A stretch of 64,000 nucleotides of DNA. Origin: Campanula takesimana (lineage: Eukaryota; Streptophyta; Magnoliopsida; Asterales; Campanulaceae). The stretch spans positions 1-64,000 of the forward strand of contig JAOWBW010002540.1 in assembly GCA_026119855.1 (NCBI GenBank). Reading direction: 5' to 3'. A model generated the notes under the pieces. That model was not told where the DNA came from, made no database searches, and saw nothing but the letters and a program-made list of their open reading frames with translations. Positions within the stretch are counted from its first letter, which is position 1. Every line of letters begins with the position of its first letter. Shown here piece by piece: positions 1 to 12,343 of the stretch. The position numbers were made by a program, and so were the translations under genes.

Positions 1-6
1 GAGAGG

Positions 7-11
7 AACTC
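7..11. repeat. Left target-site duplication of element A
   Basis: AACTC directly before the LTR, identical to 13802-13806. Bases 1-11, read on the minus strand, continue the RT reading frame of element B that stops at 13802. This confirms that A split B. Confidence 0.92.
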
Positions 12-1464
12 TGTTGGTCCCAGAGGGCAACAAGGGTATAGAACCGCTAGAGGGGGGGGTGAATAGCGGTCCGAAACTTTTTCGAAATACCCTTAAAATC
101 AACCGAGTACTTATCAGTTTGGCCAACTGCGGTTCAAGGCACAAGAACCGAACTGATAAAATGCACAGCGGAGTTTGCGGTTTGGCCAAATAGGTTAGTT
201 AAAGAGTTTGGAAGTTTGACTCGGGTTGAGAAAACACTATGATGCAACAGAATAGTTAAACTTAAGTTTAAAGGAAAACACAATTCATCTTTCAAGTCAT
301 TTCGTATATGGAACAAGTTCAAGACCACAAACAAGAAAGATAAATATCAAGACAGAAAATAAAGATCAAACACACAAATTGAAGAGGTTCGTTCTTAAAT
401 GAACTACGTCCTCTACCTAGATGGTTAGTCTAGGATTTTCTAATAGCTATAAGACTTGTATTAATTTAGAGGAGGTTTTACAAGATAAATCTAAACTCTA
501 AACAATGAGTCTAACCTAAGCTATAATAACAACCGGTGTTTTCGAAGTATATAATCTATATGATCATATAAATCGGGTGTGTGTGTGAAAAGAAATCAAA
601 TGCTCTAAGTATCTAAATGATGGTGGAGCAAATAGAATTCTTTCTGTGTAAAGGCTAAGTATGAGTGGTTGTTAGGCTTGAAGCTTTGATGAAGAACTGG
701 GTTTGCAATGGAGATGGTTGAAGATATGAATATCTGGGTTTAACTCTTCAAAGCAAACTTGAATACTTGGGAATGAATCTCTTGAAGCTCAGCAACCTTC
801 ATTGTTGAATAATGAAGGCTATTTATAGGCAGAGCACCCTTGTGACCGTTGGGTAAAGATTTGAATCAAATCTGAAGGGTACAGTGCTGTCGAAATCCCA
901 TTGGTTGAGCTGTCATTTTCGTCCTTGGTTTTGTCTTGTAGTCCTAGGTAGTTGTTGCACCACTACCTGACAATTGTCCTTTGTTGCAGAAAGGACTAAC
1001 GGTAAACAATTTAAACTGATGGACAAACCGACATTCCTTGCAGAAACTCCAAGTTAACTTAGAGTTATTTTGACATGACATAACAACATCCTTATACTGT
1101 CAATAAGGGAATGTTTGTCTAAGGAATAAATGACATCTCTTTAATTCTTCAATAACTGCTCTGCGGTTTCACCAAGCATAGGGCGGTTTGAAGAATGTCT
1201 TGATGTGCGGTTTCATCAAACATGCAAACTGCGGTTTGATGAGAATTGAAGAGCTCCATGCTGGCATTCTTAAAATGATGGCTTGAAGCACTAAACCGCT
1301 AATGATACAACCGAACAATACTCAGCCTGAAAAAAAAAATCTAGAAATGGACTTATCTAAAAATTGAAGTAGAACTTCATTACATGCGGTCCTAAAGTCC
1401 ATAAAAAGACACGTGGAATGGATCAATCAAATTAAGGTGGGTGCACTAACAATGAATCCTAACA
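12..1464 (-). repeat. 3' LTR of element A
   Basis: Begins TG and ends CA on either strand and matches 12344-13801 along its whole length. In the element's sense it is the downstream LTR, lying just after the polypurine tract. It carries the TATAAATAG-type box at 819-827 (minus) and several copies of the GCGGTT motif that is common across this element. Confidence 0.93.
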
Positions 1465-1478
1465 ATCTCCCCCTATTT
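1465..1478 (-). other. Polypurine tract of element A
   Basis: On the minus strand AAATAGGGGGAGAT abuts the 3' LTR, where plus-strand DNA synthesis is primed. The same kind of tract recurs near 57670 beside another LTR. Confidence 0.85.
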
Positions 1479-1930
1479 GATTGATGCCATTACCACACTA
1501 TGATAATAGCAAACATTGTACTTGGTAAGAACATGTCAGAAATAAATTTCATGAAATTGCATGTCCCAAGTCAATGCACACACTATGCTAGATCATAGAT
1601 TTCTAATCTATCAAAAATAAAGGAAATGAATAAGAGATAGAAAAGAAATACATTCAGATGCATAAAGAAATGATATGATTTTGAGGATCAGAAATGCATG
1701 TTTAAACTGAATGTTTAAAACACAATGCACTTAAAGTATTTTCATGATGAATGTAGTGCATGAGGTTTTAAGAAATACAAGCATTGTTTCACAAACAAGC
1801 AGTTTGAATAAACAAAGTTTTGGAAACAGAATGCTATGCAGTCATTCTCATTATAATTCAATCATAAGGATAGTAACTTACAATGTATGAATTACAAGAG
1901 ATACCAAAAAGAAAGACTAAGAAAAGAGGT

Positions 1931-4900
1931 CTAGTCTACTTCATCTGCAACAGAACCCCTTGCAGCAGCAGCATCATCTGCGGTTTGGTTCTGAACGGTT
2001 TGAGCATCTTGAGCAGCTTGTTCTTGTGCAATTTGAACATTAACAGCGGGAGCGGTTTGATCAACATTTCTAGAACCGGATCCACGGGTGGTTTCAAAAA
2101 CAAAGTCAGCTGCACGAAGCCGAACTTCAGTCGGTTCATCAATCTTCAATTCAATTGCAGCGGTTGTTTGACAAGTTTCCCGGTTCTATGAAGTATAAGC
2201 TCAGAAGAATCAAGCGCATGCTGGGCCAGAATATCCAGTTTCTCAACAACAGATTGAAGTGAAGCATCAACGGCTTGAAACTTTAAGTTGCAAAGATCAT
2301 TGTTGGTTCTGACAAGATCTTGAAGGGCCAGTTGATTTTCCAAGATTAAGTTCAGTCTCTCATCTAGCTGTTGTTGGCTTGACCTATCTTCAAATCTCTC
2401 ATTTACTCTCTCCCCCTTAATGGCATCAAGATCAGATTGAATGGTGAGGAGATGAGTGTCAAACCTAGAAGTGGCGGTTTGTTGATGAACTTGAATATTT
2501 CTAACCGCATCTATCAAATCGGCGGTTGAAGCATGAAGAGGTAGAATTGGATAGGAAGGAATTGAAGAGGGCGGTTCATCAGAAGGAGTATAGGGAGGGA
2601 TGTGCTCATCACTGGAATTATCATCATCAGAAATTTGGATGGCATCATCAGATTGATGGGAGAAGAAGGCATCTTGGCTTTACCTTTCAACAGAATGTGT
2701 GCCTCTTCTAAGGTTTCACCCATAGAGATCCTAAGGGCGGTTTCAAGCTCAATGGGATCAAAGAGGGGAAAAGAATGAATAGGGATAATTGCAGTTTGAG
2801 GAGGTGAAGAAGGAAGAAGAGGAAATCTCAAATAATCATCATTTAAAAGAATGGAAGGTGAAGGCACAAATCTCCAATTCAACATAGGAGGATAGGCTCT
2901 AGCAGTTAATTGTAGAAAGAATTGACTAGCAAGAGTGGGATCCATGAGTACCTGATCGGCAATCTCACCCATCACTTTGTCTGCAACTGAAAGAATTAAG
3001 TGTTCAACTGCGGCTTCCATCTCATCCTTGGGAAAGATAGCAAAAGGGTTAGGGCGGCCAGCCTTCAAGAATCTAGCTTCGGCTTTGGCGGCGGCACGAG
3101 CATGGGCTCCAGCCCTTCTTTCCCTAGAGGTTTCAGTTTTGAACCGCTTCAAATATTTTGCTAAGTCAGCAGCATTCTTTCGTTTCTTTGTCTTCGGTTT
3201 AATGAATGAAACCGATGTCTGTGGAGATAGCTGAACTGGCGGCTGAGAGAGAGGTTGAGCTTGAGTAATAGCCAGCGGTTGAACTGAAGGAAGAGGCAGT
3301 GTTGAACCGACACAGAAGTAGATGGCAAAACCGGAGTTGGAGCATAAGGTAAATCAGGAGATGAAGAGGGAGTATGCTCAGGTGAATCAAAGTCCAACTT
3401 TCTTTTAAGTGAAGGAGGAGAGACCTCAACCATCATTGGGTCAATGCCTGCCTTCCTCATCTCAGCTCTTTCTCTTAGCTCTCTTGCAAAAGCTCCTTCA
3501 AGAGGTGAGTGATCTCTTTTGTAGTCAGCCTCACTGAAGTCAATAGCGCCTGGTGGCCTTGACTGCCAATGCTCTACATAATCACTTTTCTTCACCAACT
3601 TCCTCTTCTTCTTTGGCGGTTGAACCTCAAGAACTTCAACATCTTGCTCAGGTTCACCAAGTGCCTCAGACATATCAGTCTGCTCAGGCAATGCTGCAGC
3701 CTCAAACTCATTGGTTTGCTCAGGCTGAACCACAATGGTAGATACAGCGGTTTGTTCAACTAGAACCGCATCCTCAGACACTTCGGTCTGCTCAGGATCG
3801 GTTTGAGAGGAAGGTTTAAGGTTTGGGAAGGCTTTGAAAATTTCAGCCAACTGTTCTTCAGAGAATTGAACAGATGGCGGTTTAGAAGTGGAAGGTTTAG
3901 GAGGAGAAGGGATAGGAAGAAAAAGATGAGGTGAGGGGATAAGTTCTGGAATGGATTTTGCCTTGGCGGCTTTAAGAGAGGAGGCATCCTTAGCAAAATT
4001 TAAGGATTTCTCCACATTTTGATGTACTGGAGAGAGGGGTTTAACTTGAGGTTTGGGAATAGAGGGTTTAGAAGGCGGTTTTGAAAGAGTAGGAGATAGT
4101 CTGATGGGGAGAAAGAGGTTGAAGAAGATGAAGGTTTAGATGACGGTTTGGATAAGGGTTTGGAAGGCGGTTTGGATAGGTTTGCTTTTGTAATAACCGA
4201 AGGGATTTGAGCAGTTCCCTTTCTTTTCCTTGGAGCGGCGGTTTCCTTGGGACGAGCCGCAGGTATAGACCGAGCTGCAGGCTCCCCCTCAACCGCAGGC
4301 TCCCCCTCAGCCTGTACCGCGGTTTGAGCTAAATGACTTAACCCCAGTCGGTTTAGAGTGGCAGTTTGACCTTCATTTCTTAGCAGCGTAGCATGGGCCT
4401 GATCAGCAATGGCACCAGCATACGGTTTCCCTGATTTGTTGAGCCGAGCTTCAGGAAATGGGCCACGTTGGCTTCAGGAAGAGGGTCCTCATTCCAAACA
4501 GTTTGAGCAAACCGCCATCCAAAGGTTGTTCTGAAGGTATCAAGTCTTGACAGTCCAAAGATAGATTTTTCACTAGGATCCAACCAATAGTCCTTGTGTT
4601 CAGTAGAGAACTTGAAAATGGCAGTATCTTGATGCAAGAACTTTGTCAGCAACCTGCAATGAGTTCTGACCTTGGATTTTCCAGCGGCTTTAGCAGCATG
4701 GAGGCGGTTTAGAGCATTTATAATCTCCTTCATCACAACCTTGGGCCAGTGCAGTTTCTTCCCTTTAAGAATGGCCACACAGTAAGCATACTGTTCACTT
4801 GTAAAGTTGTTGTGGTTTCCATTCTTGCACATAACTCCAGAATCTACCAGTTCACAAAGATGAGCCATCACCTCTCCAAAGTCCTTTTTGGAGGAATTCT

Positions 4901-5974
4901 TGGTGGAGAAAGAGTTAACTCCAATCAGCTCCATTGTAGTATTGCTTAGAAGTTCCGGTTTTATCCCCATAACTCCAGAGTTCTCAAGACCAGCTAGAAC
5001 TGCAATCTTGGAAGCGGTTAGGATCACTTCTTTGCCACAGACGGTGGACTTGATAGCATCTTCAAATTTAATTTCACCGGATTCCAGATCCCTTATCGGT
5101 TCTCCTCTTACATCTAGTAATTCAGCCTTCGTGGAGATCCCATTCTCAAAGAATTCGGCGCAGATAATAGTAACAAACTGCGGTTCATCCATAAGAAACA
5201 GAGGTAGCAGTTTAGCATCATTCAACAGTTTGAGGAGCTTCCTTCCAACTGCATCTTGTTTAAGTTCATTCTCAAGAATCCTAGAACCGGGAACAAAGTT
5301 TGAGGGATCCTAAAAGACATTCTTAGTTAGAAATAATTTAAAGAATGATAGTTTGAATCCTTAAGCAAACCGCGGTTTGATTAAGTACTACAAACTATAA
5401 CAAGGAATCCTAACAATGAAAACAGGCGGTTCAAGGAGAGTAAGGGTAAAAATGTAAAAACAAAGAATGAAGGAATAGTGAAGGCAAAATGGATCAAAGA
5501 GGGAAAATTTTGAAAAAGAGTTTGAATGCATGAAGAACACGAAGAACAGAGTATGAATATGCAAAACAAAATCTTAACCAAAATATGGAAAAATTATATC
5601 AAAATGATCACAGAGAGTAGATTCTAACAAAGTTCTAAATAAACTAAGACAAATAACAACACATGAACCCAGAATCTGCAAAATTTCGCAAGAACACCAA
5701 ATAACCCCAAAATTGATTTTGCTCAAAATTGAACACAAATCTTAAAACAAAGTAATCAATCAGTGTATATAAGTAAATGCGAACACAAACCAACCAAGAA
5801 ATTGAAGAAAAAGCATAAAATGATCAAAGGAAGATGAACAAGCTTTTAAGCTTCAACAATGGCGGATAAGTGAGATATACTGAGTTAGGGTTCAGAATTT
5901 CATACCATATCAGGCTTCGATGGTTTGGATGATGTAGAAGAAGAAGCAAGATCAATTGATTTCTTTGGTGCCAT
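1931..5974 (-). pseudogene. Third reading frame of SIRE-type element A (envelope-like position), with an intron and frameshifts
   Basis: Downstream of pol, where SIRE elements carry an extra frame often called envelope-like. It starts MAPKKS at 5974. The first exon ends at a GTATGA donor (intron 5905-5310), and a TTTTAG acceptor opens a long frame at 5309 that is in phase. The first 300 or so residues resemble the plant transposon-protein domain found in such elements. Then come Pro/Ser/Lys-rich and Gln/Glu-rich segments, a basic Arg/Ala-rich stretch near 3080 and a probable coiled coil near 2300-2500. At least five one-base shifts break it, near 4450, 4100, 3305, 2655 and 2160. I saw no clear signal peptide or fusion peptide, so a membrane role is not supported by this copy. 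Confidence 0.7.
5310..5905 (-). other. Probable intron in the third frame of element A
   Basis: Minus-strand GTATGA at 5905 and a pyrimidine-rich run ending in AG at 5310 bracket 596 AT-rich bases with stops in all frames. Joining the flanks keeps phase. An intron in a retroelement is normally lost on retrotransposition if the genomic RNA is spliced, so it would have to be kept in full-length RNA. No transcript evidence is available here. Confidence 0.55.
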
Positions 5975-6566
5975 AGAAATTTTGTTTAAGTAAGAAAAAT
6001 TTAGTGAGAACAGAGAGAGAGAAGGATGAATGCGTACAGAGGAGAGAGAGGGGTTTTTGCTAAAAAGAGTAAGAAGGTAAAAAGATAAATTGAAAAATGG
6101 TTTGTCTTTTATACTCAATTAACCACCTCGGGTAGTGGAGCGGGCATGACGGCTAAGGAAACTCAACCGTCAGTGTACCTGTCGATTCACATTTAATGCG
6201 GCAGAGATAATTGCAAAAAGGTCCTTAATGAATGAAGTGACATAAAGTAGGGACTAAAATGCAATTTCATACCTGAGCAGTTTTGCGTAAACCGACTTAC
6301 CTTTTCCTTATTATCGGTTTTGGTGAAACCGATATCTTTCAGATCTATATTCGGTTTCAGTAGAGAAAACCGAAACCTTGCTTTGACAATTCGGTTTGGA
6401 TAAAACTGAAATTGTTCTACTTGACTCTTCGGTTTGAGTGGAATCTTTAGCCGAACCATCTTGTTGCGGTTTTGTCTATTGAACCGCAAACTATTTGCAT
6501 TTTCTTAATAGAGCCAAAATACTTGACAAATATTATTAGAACAAGAATAAATAGGCATGAATTATA

Positions 6567-9500
6567 TTAAGTAAGTTCCAGCATACCCATTTCTCCTCGT
6601 AGATGAAAGAACCTAGAATTTTCGAGCGGTTTGGTGAGAATATCTGCAATTTGATCGTCGGTTCCCACCTTTGCTAGGAAAATGTTCTTCTTTTCAACAT
6701 GATCTTTGAGGAAATGATATCTTATGTCAATGTGCTTGGTTTTTGAGTGTTGTACTGGATTGTTGGAGATTGATATAGCTGCAGTACTATCACAGTAGAT
6801 AGGGCAGTTTTTCTCAAATACTTCATAGTCTTCCAACTGCTGTTTCATCCAGAGAATTTGAGAGCAACAGCTTCCAGCCGCAATGTATTCAGCTTCAGCG
6901 GTTGAGACTGAAACCGATGCTTGTTTCTTGCTGGACCATGATACAAGCCGGGTTCCAAGGAACTGACAAGTACCACTTGTGCTCTTTCTGCTTATCTTAC
7001 ATGCTGCAAAGTCAGCATCTGAATAACCTAATAGATCAAATGAAGATTCTTTGGAGTACCAAAGTCCAAGGTTAACAGATCCACATAAATATCTAATAAT
7101 TCTTTTAACAGCAATAAGATGAGATTCTCTAGGGTCAGCTTGAAATCTAGCACAAACACAAACACTGAACATGATATCTGGCCTACTAGCAGTTAAGTAA
7201 AGTAAAGAACCAATCATACCTCGGTAGAGAGTCTGATCAACTTTCTTACCTCGTTCATCTTGATCCAAACTGCAGGCCTTTTGCATTGGGGTATCAACTG
7301 GCTTAGCGGTTTCAAGCCCAAATTTCTTGATCAAATCTTTGGTATATTTGGCTTGGTTGATAAAAATTCCATCATGACATTGCTTGATTTGGAGTCCAAG
7401 AAAGAATGTCAACTCTCCCATCATACTCATCTCAAATTTACCTTTCATAAGCTTCTCAAACTTAACACACATAGTCTCATTAGTAGAACCGAAAATAATA
7501 TCATCAACATATATTTGAACTAATAATGAATGACCTTTGTGTTTAGCAATAAATAGGGTTGTATCAATTTTACCTCTAGAGAAGCCTTGTTCAATAAGAA
7601 ATTTAGATAGAGTGTCATACCATGCTCTTGGAGCTTGTTTGAGTCCATACAAGGCCTTCTTGAGCTTGAAGACATGATTGGGATATTTGTTGTCTTCAAA
7701 TCCTGGCGGTTGAGCTACATAAACTTCTTCTTGTAGTTCACCATTCAGAAATGCACTCTTCACATCCATTTGATATAACTTGAATTTCTTGAAGGAGGCA
7801 TAGGCCAGGAACAATCTAATGGCTTCAAGTCTGGCTACAGGTGCAAAGGTTTCATCATAATCAATCCCTTCTTCTTGCCTATAACCTTGAGCAACCAACC
7901 TTGCTTTGTTTCTTGTAATGGTACCATTTTCATCCATCTTATTTCTGTATACCCATTTTGTTCCAATTACAGTGTGATCTCTGGGCCTTGGAACTAGAGT
8001 CCAAACTCTGCATCTTTCAAACTGATTAAGCTCTTCTTGCATTGCAGCTACCCAACTTGGATCACTTAGAGCTTCATCTACCTTCTTCGGTTCCATCTGA
8101 GATATCAGTGCGGTTGAGAACAAACTGTGGTTATCTCTATGTGTTAAGCTTCCTCTTGTTTGAATACCAGAACTGATAGGACCTATAACATTAGTTGTTG
8201 GATGGTCTCTATGCTCATTGATTTCTGGAGGGAGGTCATCATGAACCACTATTTCTTGAAGATTTTCCAGAGGAGGCTCTTCTTGATATTCATTGAAATC
8301 TTCATTGAAGGTGATGTTGGGAACTGGATCAACGGTTTGAATGGGATCAGAAGAATGCGGTTCTACAGCAACACCTTCGGTTTGATTTGGAGCGGCTGGA
8401 GAACCTGATGGAGCGGTTTGAGTAGGTTGGTCATTTGCGGTTGCACGATTAAGGTAAGATGTACCTGTCTCAAAACCACTGAAATCATCAGCAACATTTG
8501 GAGCCATATGTGGCTCAAGAAGATTATGTTCATCAAATGTAACATGGACTGACTCTACAATTTTTAAAGATGTCTTATTGAAACAACGAAAAGCTTTGGA
8601 GTGTTTTGAATAACCAACAAAAATACCTTCATCGGCCTTAGCATCAAATTTACCTCGATACTCTTTGCCATTGTACAAGATGTAGCACTTGCATCCAAAT
8701 ATCTTGAAGAAGGCAATGTTGGGTGATCTGCCTCTCCACAATTCATAAGGAGTCTTATTGTGAACTTTGATGATTAGGGAGCGGTTCTGGGTGAAACATG
8801 CGGTATTGATGGCTTCGGTCCCAGAAGTATTTGGGAAGCTTTGCTTCTGCAATCATTGTCTTCCCGGCTTCAATCAAAGTCCTGTTCTTTCTTTCTACAA
8901 CTCCATTCTGTTGTGGAACCCCAGCGGCAGAGAAGTTATGATCAATTCCATGATCATCACAATATTGAGCAACACCATTGTTTGTAAATTCGGTTCCATT
9001 ATCTGAACGCACGGCAACAATGTCATCCAATTTTGAGTTTGGAGCTGTCTAAAGAGAGCGGTTACGATGCCATAAGTATCATCTTTAGAGGCCATCATTT
9101 CCACCCATGTATATCTTGAATAATCATCAACCACCACAAGTGTATAGCGTTTCCTCCAATACTGGCGGTTGGGACAGGTCCAAATAAATCCATGTGCAGC
9201 AATTGCAAACAGCGGTTCGTTGAAGGTGCGGTTTTACTAGGAAATGACTGTTTGGGCTGCTTTCCAAGCTGGCATGCTTTGCACTTTTCATCATGATGGT
9301 CAGCCACTTTGGGTAGTCCTTTTACTAGACCATCCCTGTGCAGTTTTGCTAGATACTTGAAGTTCAAGTGGCTGAGCCGCTTATGCCATAACCAGCTGCT
9401 TTCACTTTGTTTTTGGCTACAAAACAGAGGTCAGCAATAGAAACAATATTACTCAATCTATCATATAAACATCACCTGTTCTGTTGCCAGTCAGTAGAGT

Positions 9501-9842
9501 GACTTCAGAGGAAGCATCTTTGATATAACAGTTAGTTGATGTGAAGATGCAGTTCATTCCTTTGTCACAAAACTGAGATATGGAGAGAAGGTTGTGCTTG
9601 AGTCCTTCTACTAATGACACATTTTCAATAGTCACCTTTCCTCGTTTGATTGCTCCATATCCTACTGTTTCTCCTTTATTGTTGTTACCAAACACTACTG
9701 GGGGACCTTTCATTTGGATGAAACTGCAGAGTAGTTCGGAATCTCCAGTCATGTGTCGTGAGCATCCACTATCCAAATACCAGAGATCCTTCTTCTTCTT
9801 CGCGGTTCCAGCCATAAAACATGAAATCTGAAAAATAAACAT
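6567..9842 (-). pseudogene. pol: Pol of element A: protease, integrase, RT and RNase H, frameshifted
   Basis: The minus-strand domains come in copia order. The aspartic protease has WYLDSGCSRHMTG near 9780. The pre-integrase zinc region has CKACQLGKQ near 9270. The integrase core has DYSRYTW near 9125 and VRSDNGTEFTN near 9010. Reverse transcriptase has the QMDVKSAFLNGE and YVDDIIFGS motifs. RNase H has a DADFA start and a TAEAEY motif near 6900. The last 761 codons (8852-6567) are one open frame, but the protease and integrase parts are spread over several overlapping frames with breaks near 9440, 9110, 9030 and 8850. Each break looks like a one-base indel, not decay by substitution. As it stands the protein cannot be made from one frame. 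Confidence 0.88.
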
Positions 9843-10029
9843 GAAAGGTTTTGGTCCCCCTTATTCCTTGGGTCCTAGGGTTAGCAGCTTTTTGGGACCC
9901 ACACTTGTTTGACCTTAGGATTTTTACGTCCCTTGGCATTGGGTGTGAATCTTAAAAGACAATGACCAGCACTATGACCAAAATCAGCACAAATAGCACA
10001 ATGAATAAATCCAGGTTTTGGTTGCGGTT

Positions 10030-12279
10030 TTACAAACCTTTACTGACCTTCGGTTTCTCATGTTTTACTGGGTCAGCGGTTTTGGCTTTAACAAAGATTA
10101 CCTTCTTGAGCTCAACCTTCCTCTTAGGTGCGGCTTTAGGGAAAATGATAGGAATTTCCTTAAACCGACTAGGAGCGGTTTCATCACTCAATACTTCCTT
10201 GGTTGCCTCAGCCGCTATGGATTTCTCTTTCCACTTTGAATCTCTCCCAGTCTGGTTTTTAGGGTACTCAAAGAAATAATTTTGCCTTTTAATTTCTTGT
10301 TTTGAGCCCTTTTTACCAGCATGATTAACCTTAGGAATTTCTTTGGTTTGTTCAGTAGGTTTCACACCACCTTCGGCACAGAGACAAGGACACTTACACC
10401 CATCATCGGTTTTAAACCCCAATCCACTTTTATCCGAAGTAGGAATTTGTGAATTTAGGATTTGTTCCACAGTGACACCAGACTTGGTCCATACATCAGT
10501 CACTTTTTGGAGGTCATCCCTTTGTACGGTAAGATCATGGATTTGGGTGAGAAGTACCTCGGTTCTGTCCTTCAGATAGCGGTTTTCATCCACAATAGTA
10601 GATACCCCAGCAATTTGGAGCTTGAGATTTTCAATTTCCTCCTTGTGGGATTTACATACACGTTGGGATTCTTCAAGTTCCGCAGCCATTAGTTTATATG
10701 ACTTTTTAAGTACAGTGTGTTGTTGACATATAATGTTTGCACGTTCTAGTACCTGATCATCATGACTTTGGTCTGCTTGAACCTCGGGAGTGTAGTTTGG
10801 TGTTGTAGGAGCTCTGCTTGATCTAGCCTCAGGAGTCTTAGGTGAAACTGACTTCATTTGTTGTTTTGGCAGTGGAAGGCTTTCGTCAATTTCAATTCTT
10901 TCTTCAAATCCCATGAGACAGAGATTAGCAGTTTCTTCATCATCACTTTCATCTGAGTCTGAACCCATCCATGTCAGCGGTTGATCTCCTTGGTCAGCTA
11001 CCATTCCTCTTCTTTTCACGAACTTCTTGTTGAATGGTTTCTTTGCTGGCGCGGCTTCATAGCGCGGTTTAGGACAACTTGACGCAAAGTGACCTGGTTG
11101 TCTGCAGTTATAACAAACCAAGTCTTCCCTTGTCTTGGGATCTGCAGTTTTGTTGAATCTGGTTGGAGGGACAAACTTTGCTGGGCCTTTGGATGGAAAT
11201 TGAGATCTATTATTTTTCCTGAACTTGGTGTATCTTTTCACATACAAAGCAAATTCTTCATCATCCATTTCATCAAAATCAACTTGAGTAGAACTTGAGG
11301 ATTGTGATCCTACACTCTGAGCATAAGAACTTTGAGGAGGAGTGTAGGATTGATGAGACTGCTGATAAGATTGATAAGATTGAGGATATGGTTGATGTGA
11401 TTGAGGATAGGATTGTTGAGACTGCTGGTAATATTCAGAAGGTGCGGTTTGAGGATTATATCTAGGAACATTTTGGTCAGGAGGAGCGGTTTGCAAGTGG
11501 AGGTGAGGAGCGGTTTGATGATGGTCTGGATTGTAGACAGGAGATGAGGTATTGTTGAATGCAGCTAGAGAGAGGGTCTTAAATCTGCTTTCGGTTTCAT
11601 GGACCTCTTCAAGCTTAAATTCAAAAACCTTCAGCATGGCATACAAGTGTCGAAGATCAAGAGCTTCCAAGTCCTTGTTGTCTTCAATGTTAGTAGTTTT
11701 GATCAGCCATTTGCTACCAAGTGCTTGCATGAATCTCATGTTCAAATCTGTATTAGAATAGACATGTCCAAGAGAAAAACAAACGTTAACAATATCAATA
11801 AACCTCTCATAGCATTGTCTAAGAGATTCCTTAGGATCTTTAACAAAATAGTCAAAGAGTCTTCTCTGTTGATAGAGGCGGTTCTTCTTGGTATCTGAAT
11901 CTCCTTCCAGAAAATCAACTATAGCATCCCAGGTAGCCTTTGCGGTTTTGCAGTGAAGCACCTTAGAATGAGTCCTCAGGTCAATAGCTGACACTAGCAT
12001 GGACATAGCTCTTCCATCAAAATCCACATTGATGCGGTCTGCATCAGTCCATTCACTTTCTAATTTCTTAACTTCAGCTTCTTCTCCTGCGGTTCCTGCA
12101 CGTGGATTAGCTTTCATAGGGACATATGGTCCATCAGTAACCGCGGTCCACAGTCTACGATCACATGAAATCATGTGTTTCATCATCCTATCTTTCCAAA
12201 AAATAAAACTATCTTCATCCAGAATCGGTAAGTGATTCGAATTGGATGTTTGCATCATATGGGTGTTTGTGTTTGCCAT
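10030..12279 (-). CDS. gag: Gag polyprotein of SIRE-type element A
   Basis: This is the structural protein of the retrotransposon particle. The frame runs 749 codons from the ATG at 12279; the frame is also open upstream into the primer site, but those codons lack an ATG. The N-terminal half (about residues 20-240) is the copia gag/UBN2-type region with conserved tryptophans. A Gln/Tyr/Ser/Pro-rich stretch follows (about 255-340), then a CCHC zinc knuckle (CYNCRQPGHFASSC, about 389-402) that binds RNA, and a long C-terminal part predicted to be coiled. The frame stops just before the protease region, so Gag and Pol are in separate frames here; a frameshift rather than a true stop is possible. 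It is intact, unlike pol behind it. Confidence 0.88.
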   Translation of the reverse strand: MANTNTHMMQTSNSNHLPILDEDSFIFWKDRMMKHMISCDRRLWTAVTDGPYVPMKANPRAGTAGEEAEVKKLESEWTDADRINVDFDGRAMSMLVSAIDLRTHSKVLHCKTAKATWDAIVDFLEGDSDTKKNRLYQQRRLFDYFVKDPKESLRQCYERFIDIVNVCFSLGHVYSNTDLNMRFMQALGSKWLIKTTNIEDNKDLEALDLRHLYAMLKVFEFKLEEVHETESRFKTLSLAAFNNTSSPVYNPDHHQTAPHLHLQTAPPDQNVPRYNPQTAPSEYYQQSQQSYPQSHQPYPQSYQSYQQSHQSYTPPQSSYAQSVGSQSSSSTQVDFDEMDDEEFALYVKRYTKFRKNNRSQFPSKGPAKFVPPTRFNKTADPKTREDLVCYNCRQPGHFASSCPKPRYEAAPAKKPFNKKFVKRRGMVADQGDQPLTWMGSDSDESDDEETANLCLMGFEERIEIDESLPLPKQQMKSVSPKTPEARSSRAPTTPNYTPEVQADQSHDDQVLERANIICQQHTVLKKSYKLMAAELEESQRVCKSHKEEIENLKLQIAGVSTIVDENRYLKDRTEVLLTQIHDLTVQRDDLQKVTDVWTKSGVTVEQILNSQIPTSDKSGLGFKTDDGCKCPCLCAEGGVKPTEQTKEIPKVNHAGKKGSKQEIKRQNYFFEYPKNQTGRDSKWKEKSIAAEATKEVLSDETAPSRFKEIPIIFPKAAPKRKVELKKVIFVKAKTADPVKHEKPKVSKGL

Positions 12280-12329
12280 TGGATCAGCACCCAAGCGGTT
12301 AAGCTTGTAAAAACAAGTTTGGTGGATAC

Positions 12330-12341
12330 GCTCTGATACCA
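12330..12341 (-). other. Primer binding site of element A
   Basis: Minus-strand TGGTATCAGAGC lies two bases inside the 5' LTR. It is complementary to the 3' end of initiator methionine tRNA, the usual copia primer. It fixes the element's direction. Confidence 0.92.
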
Positions 12342-12343
12342 CT

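Noticed and set aside
2526..5313. Several plus-strand frames opposite the third frame of element A
   Set aside because: Shadows of a long minus-strand coding region.
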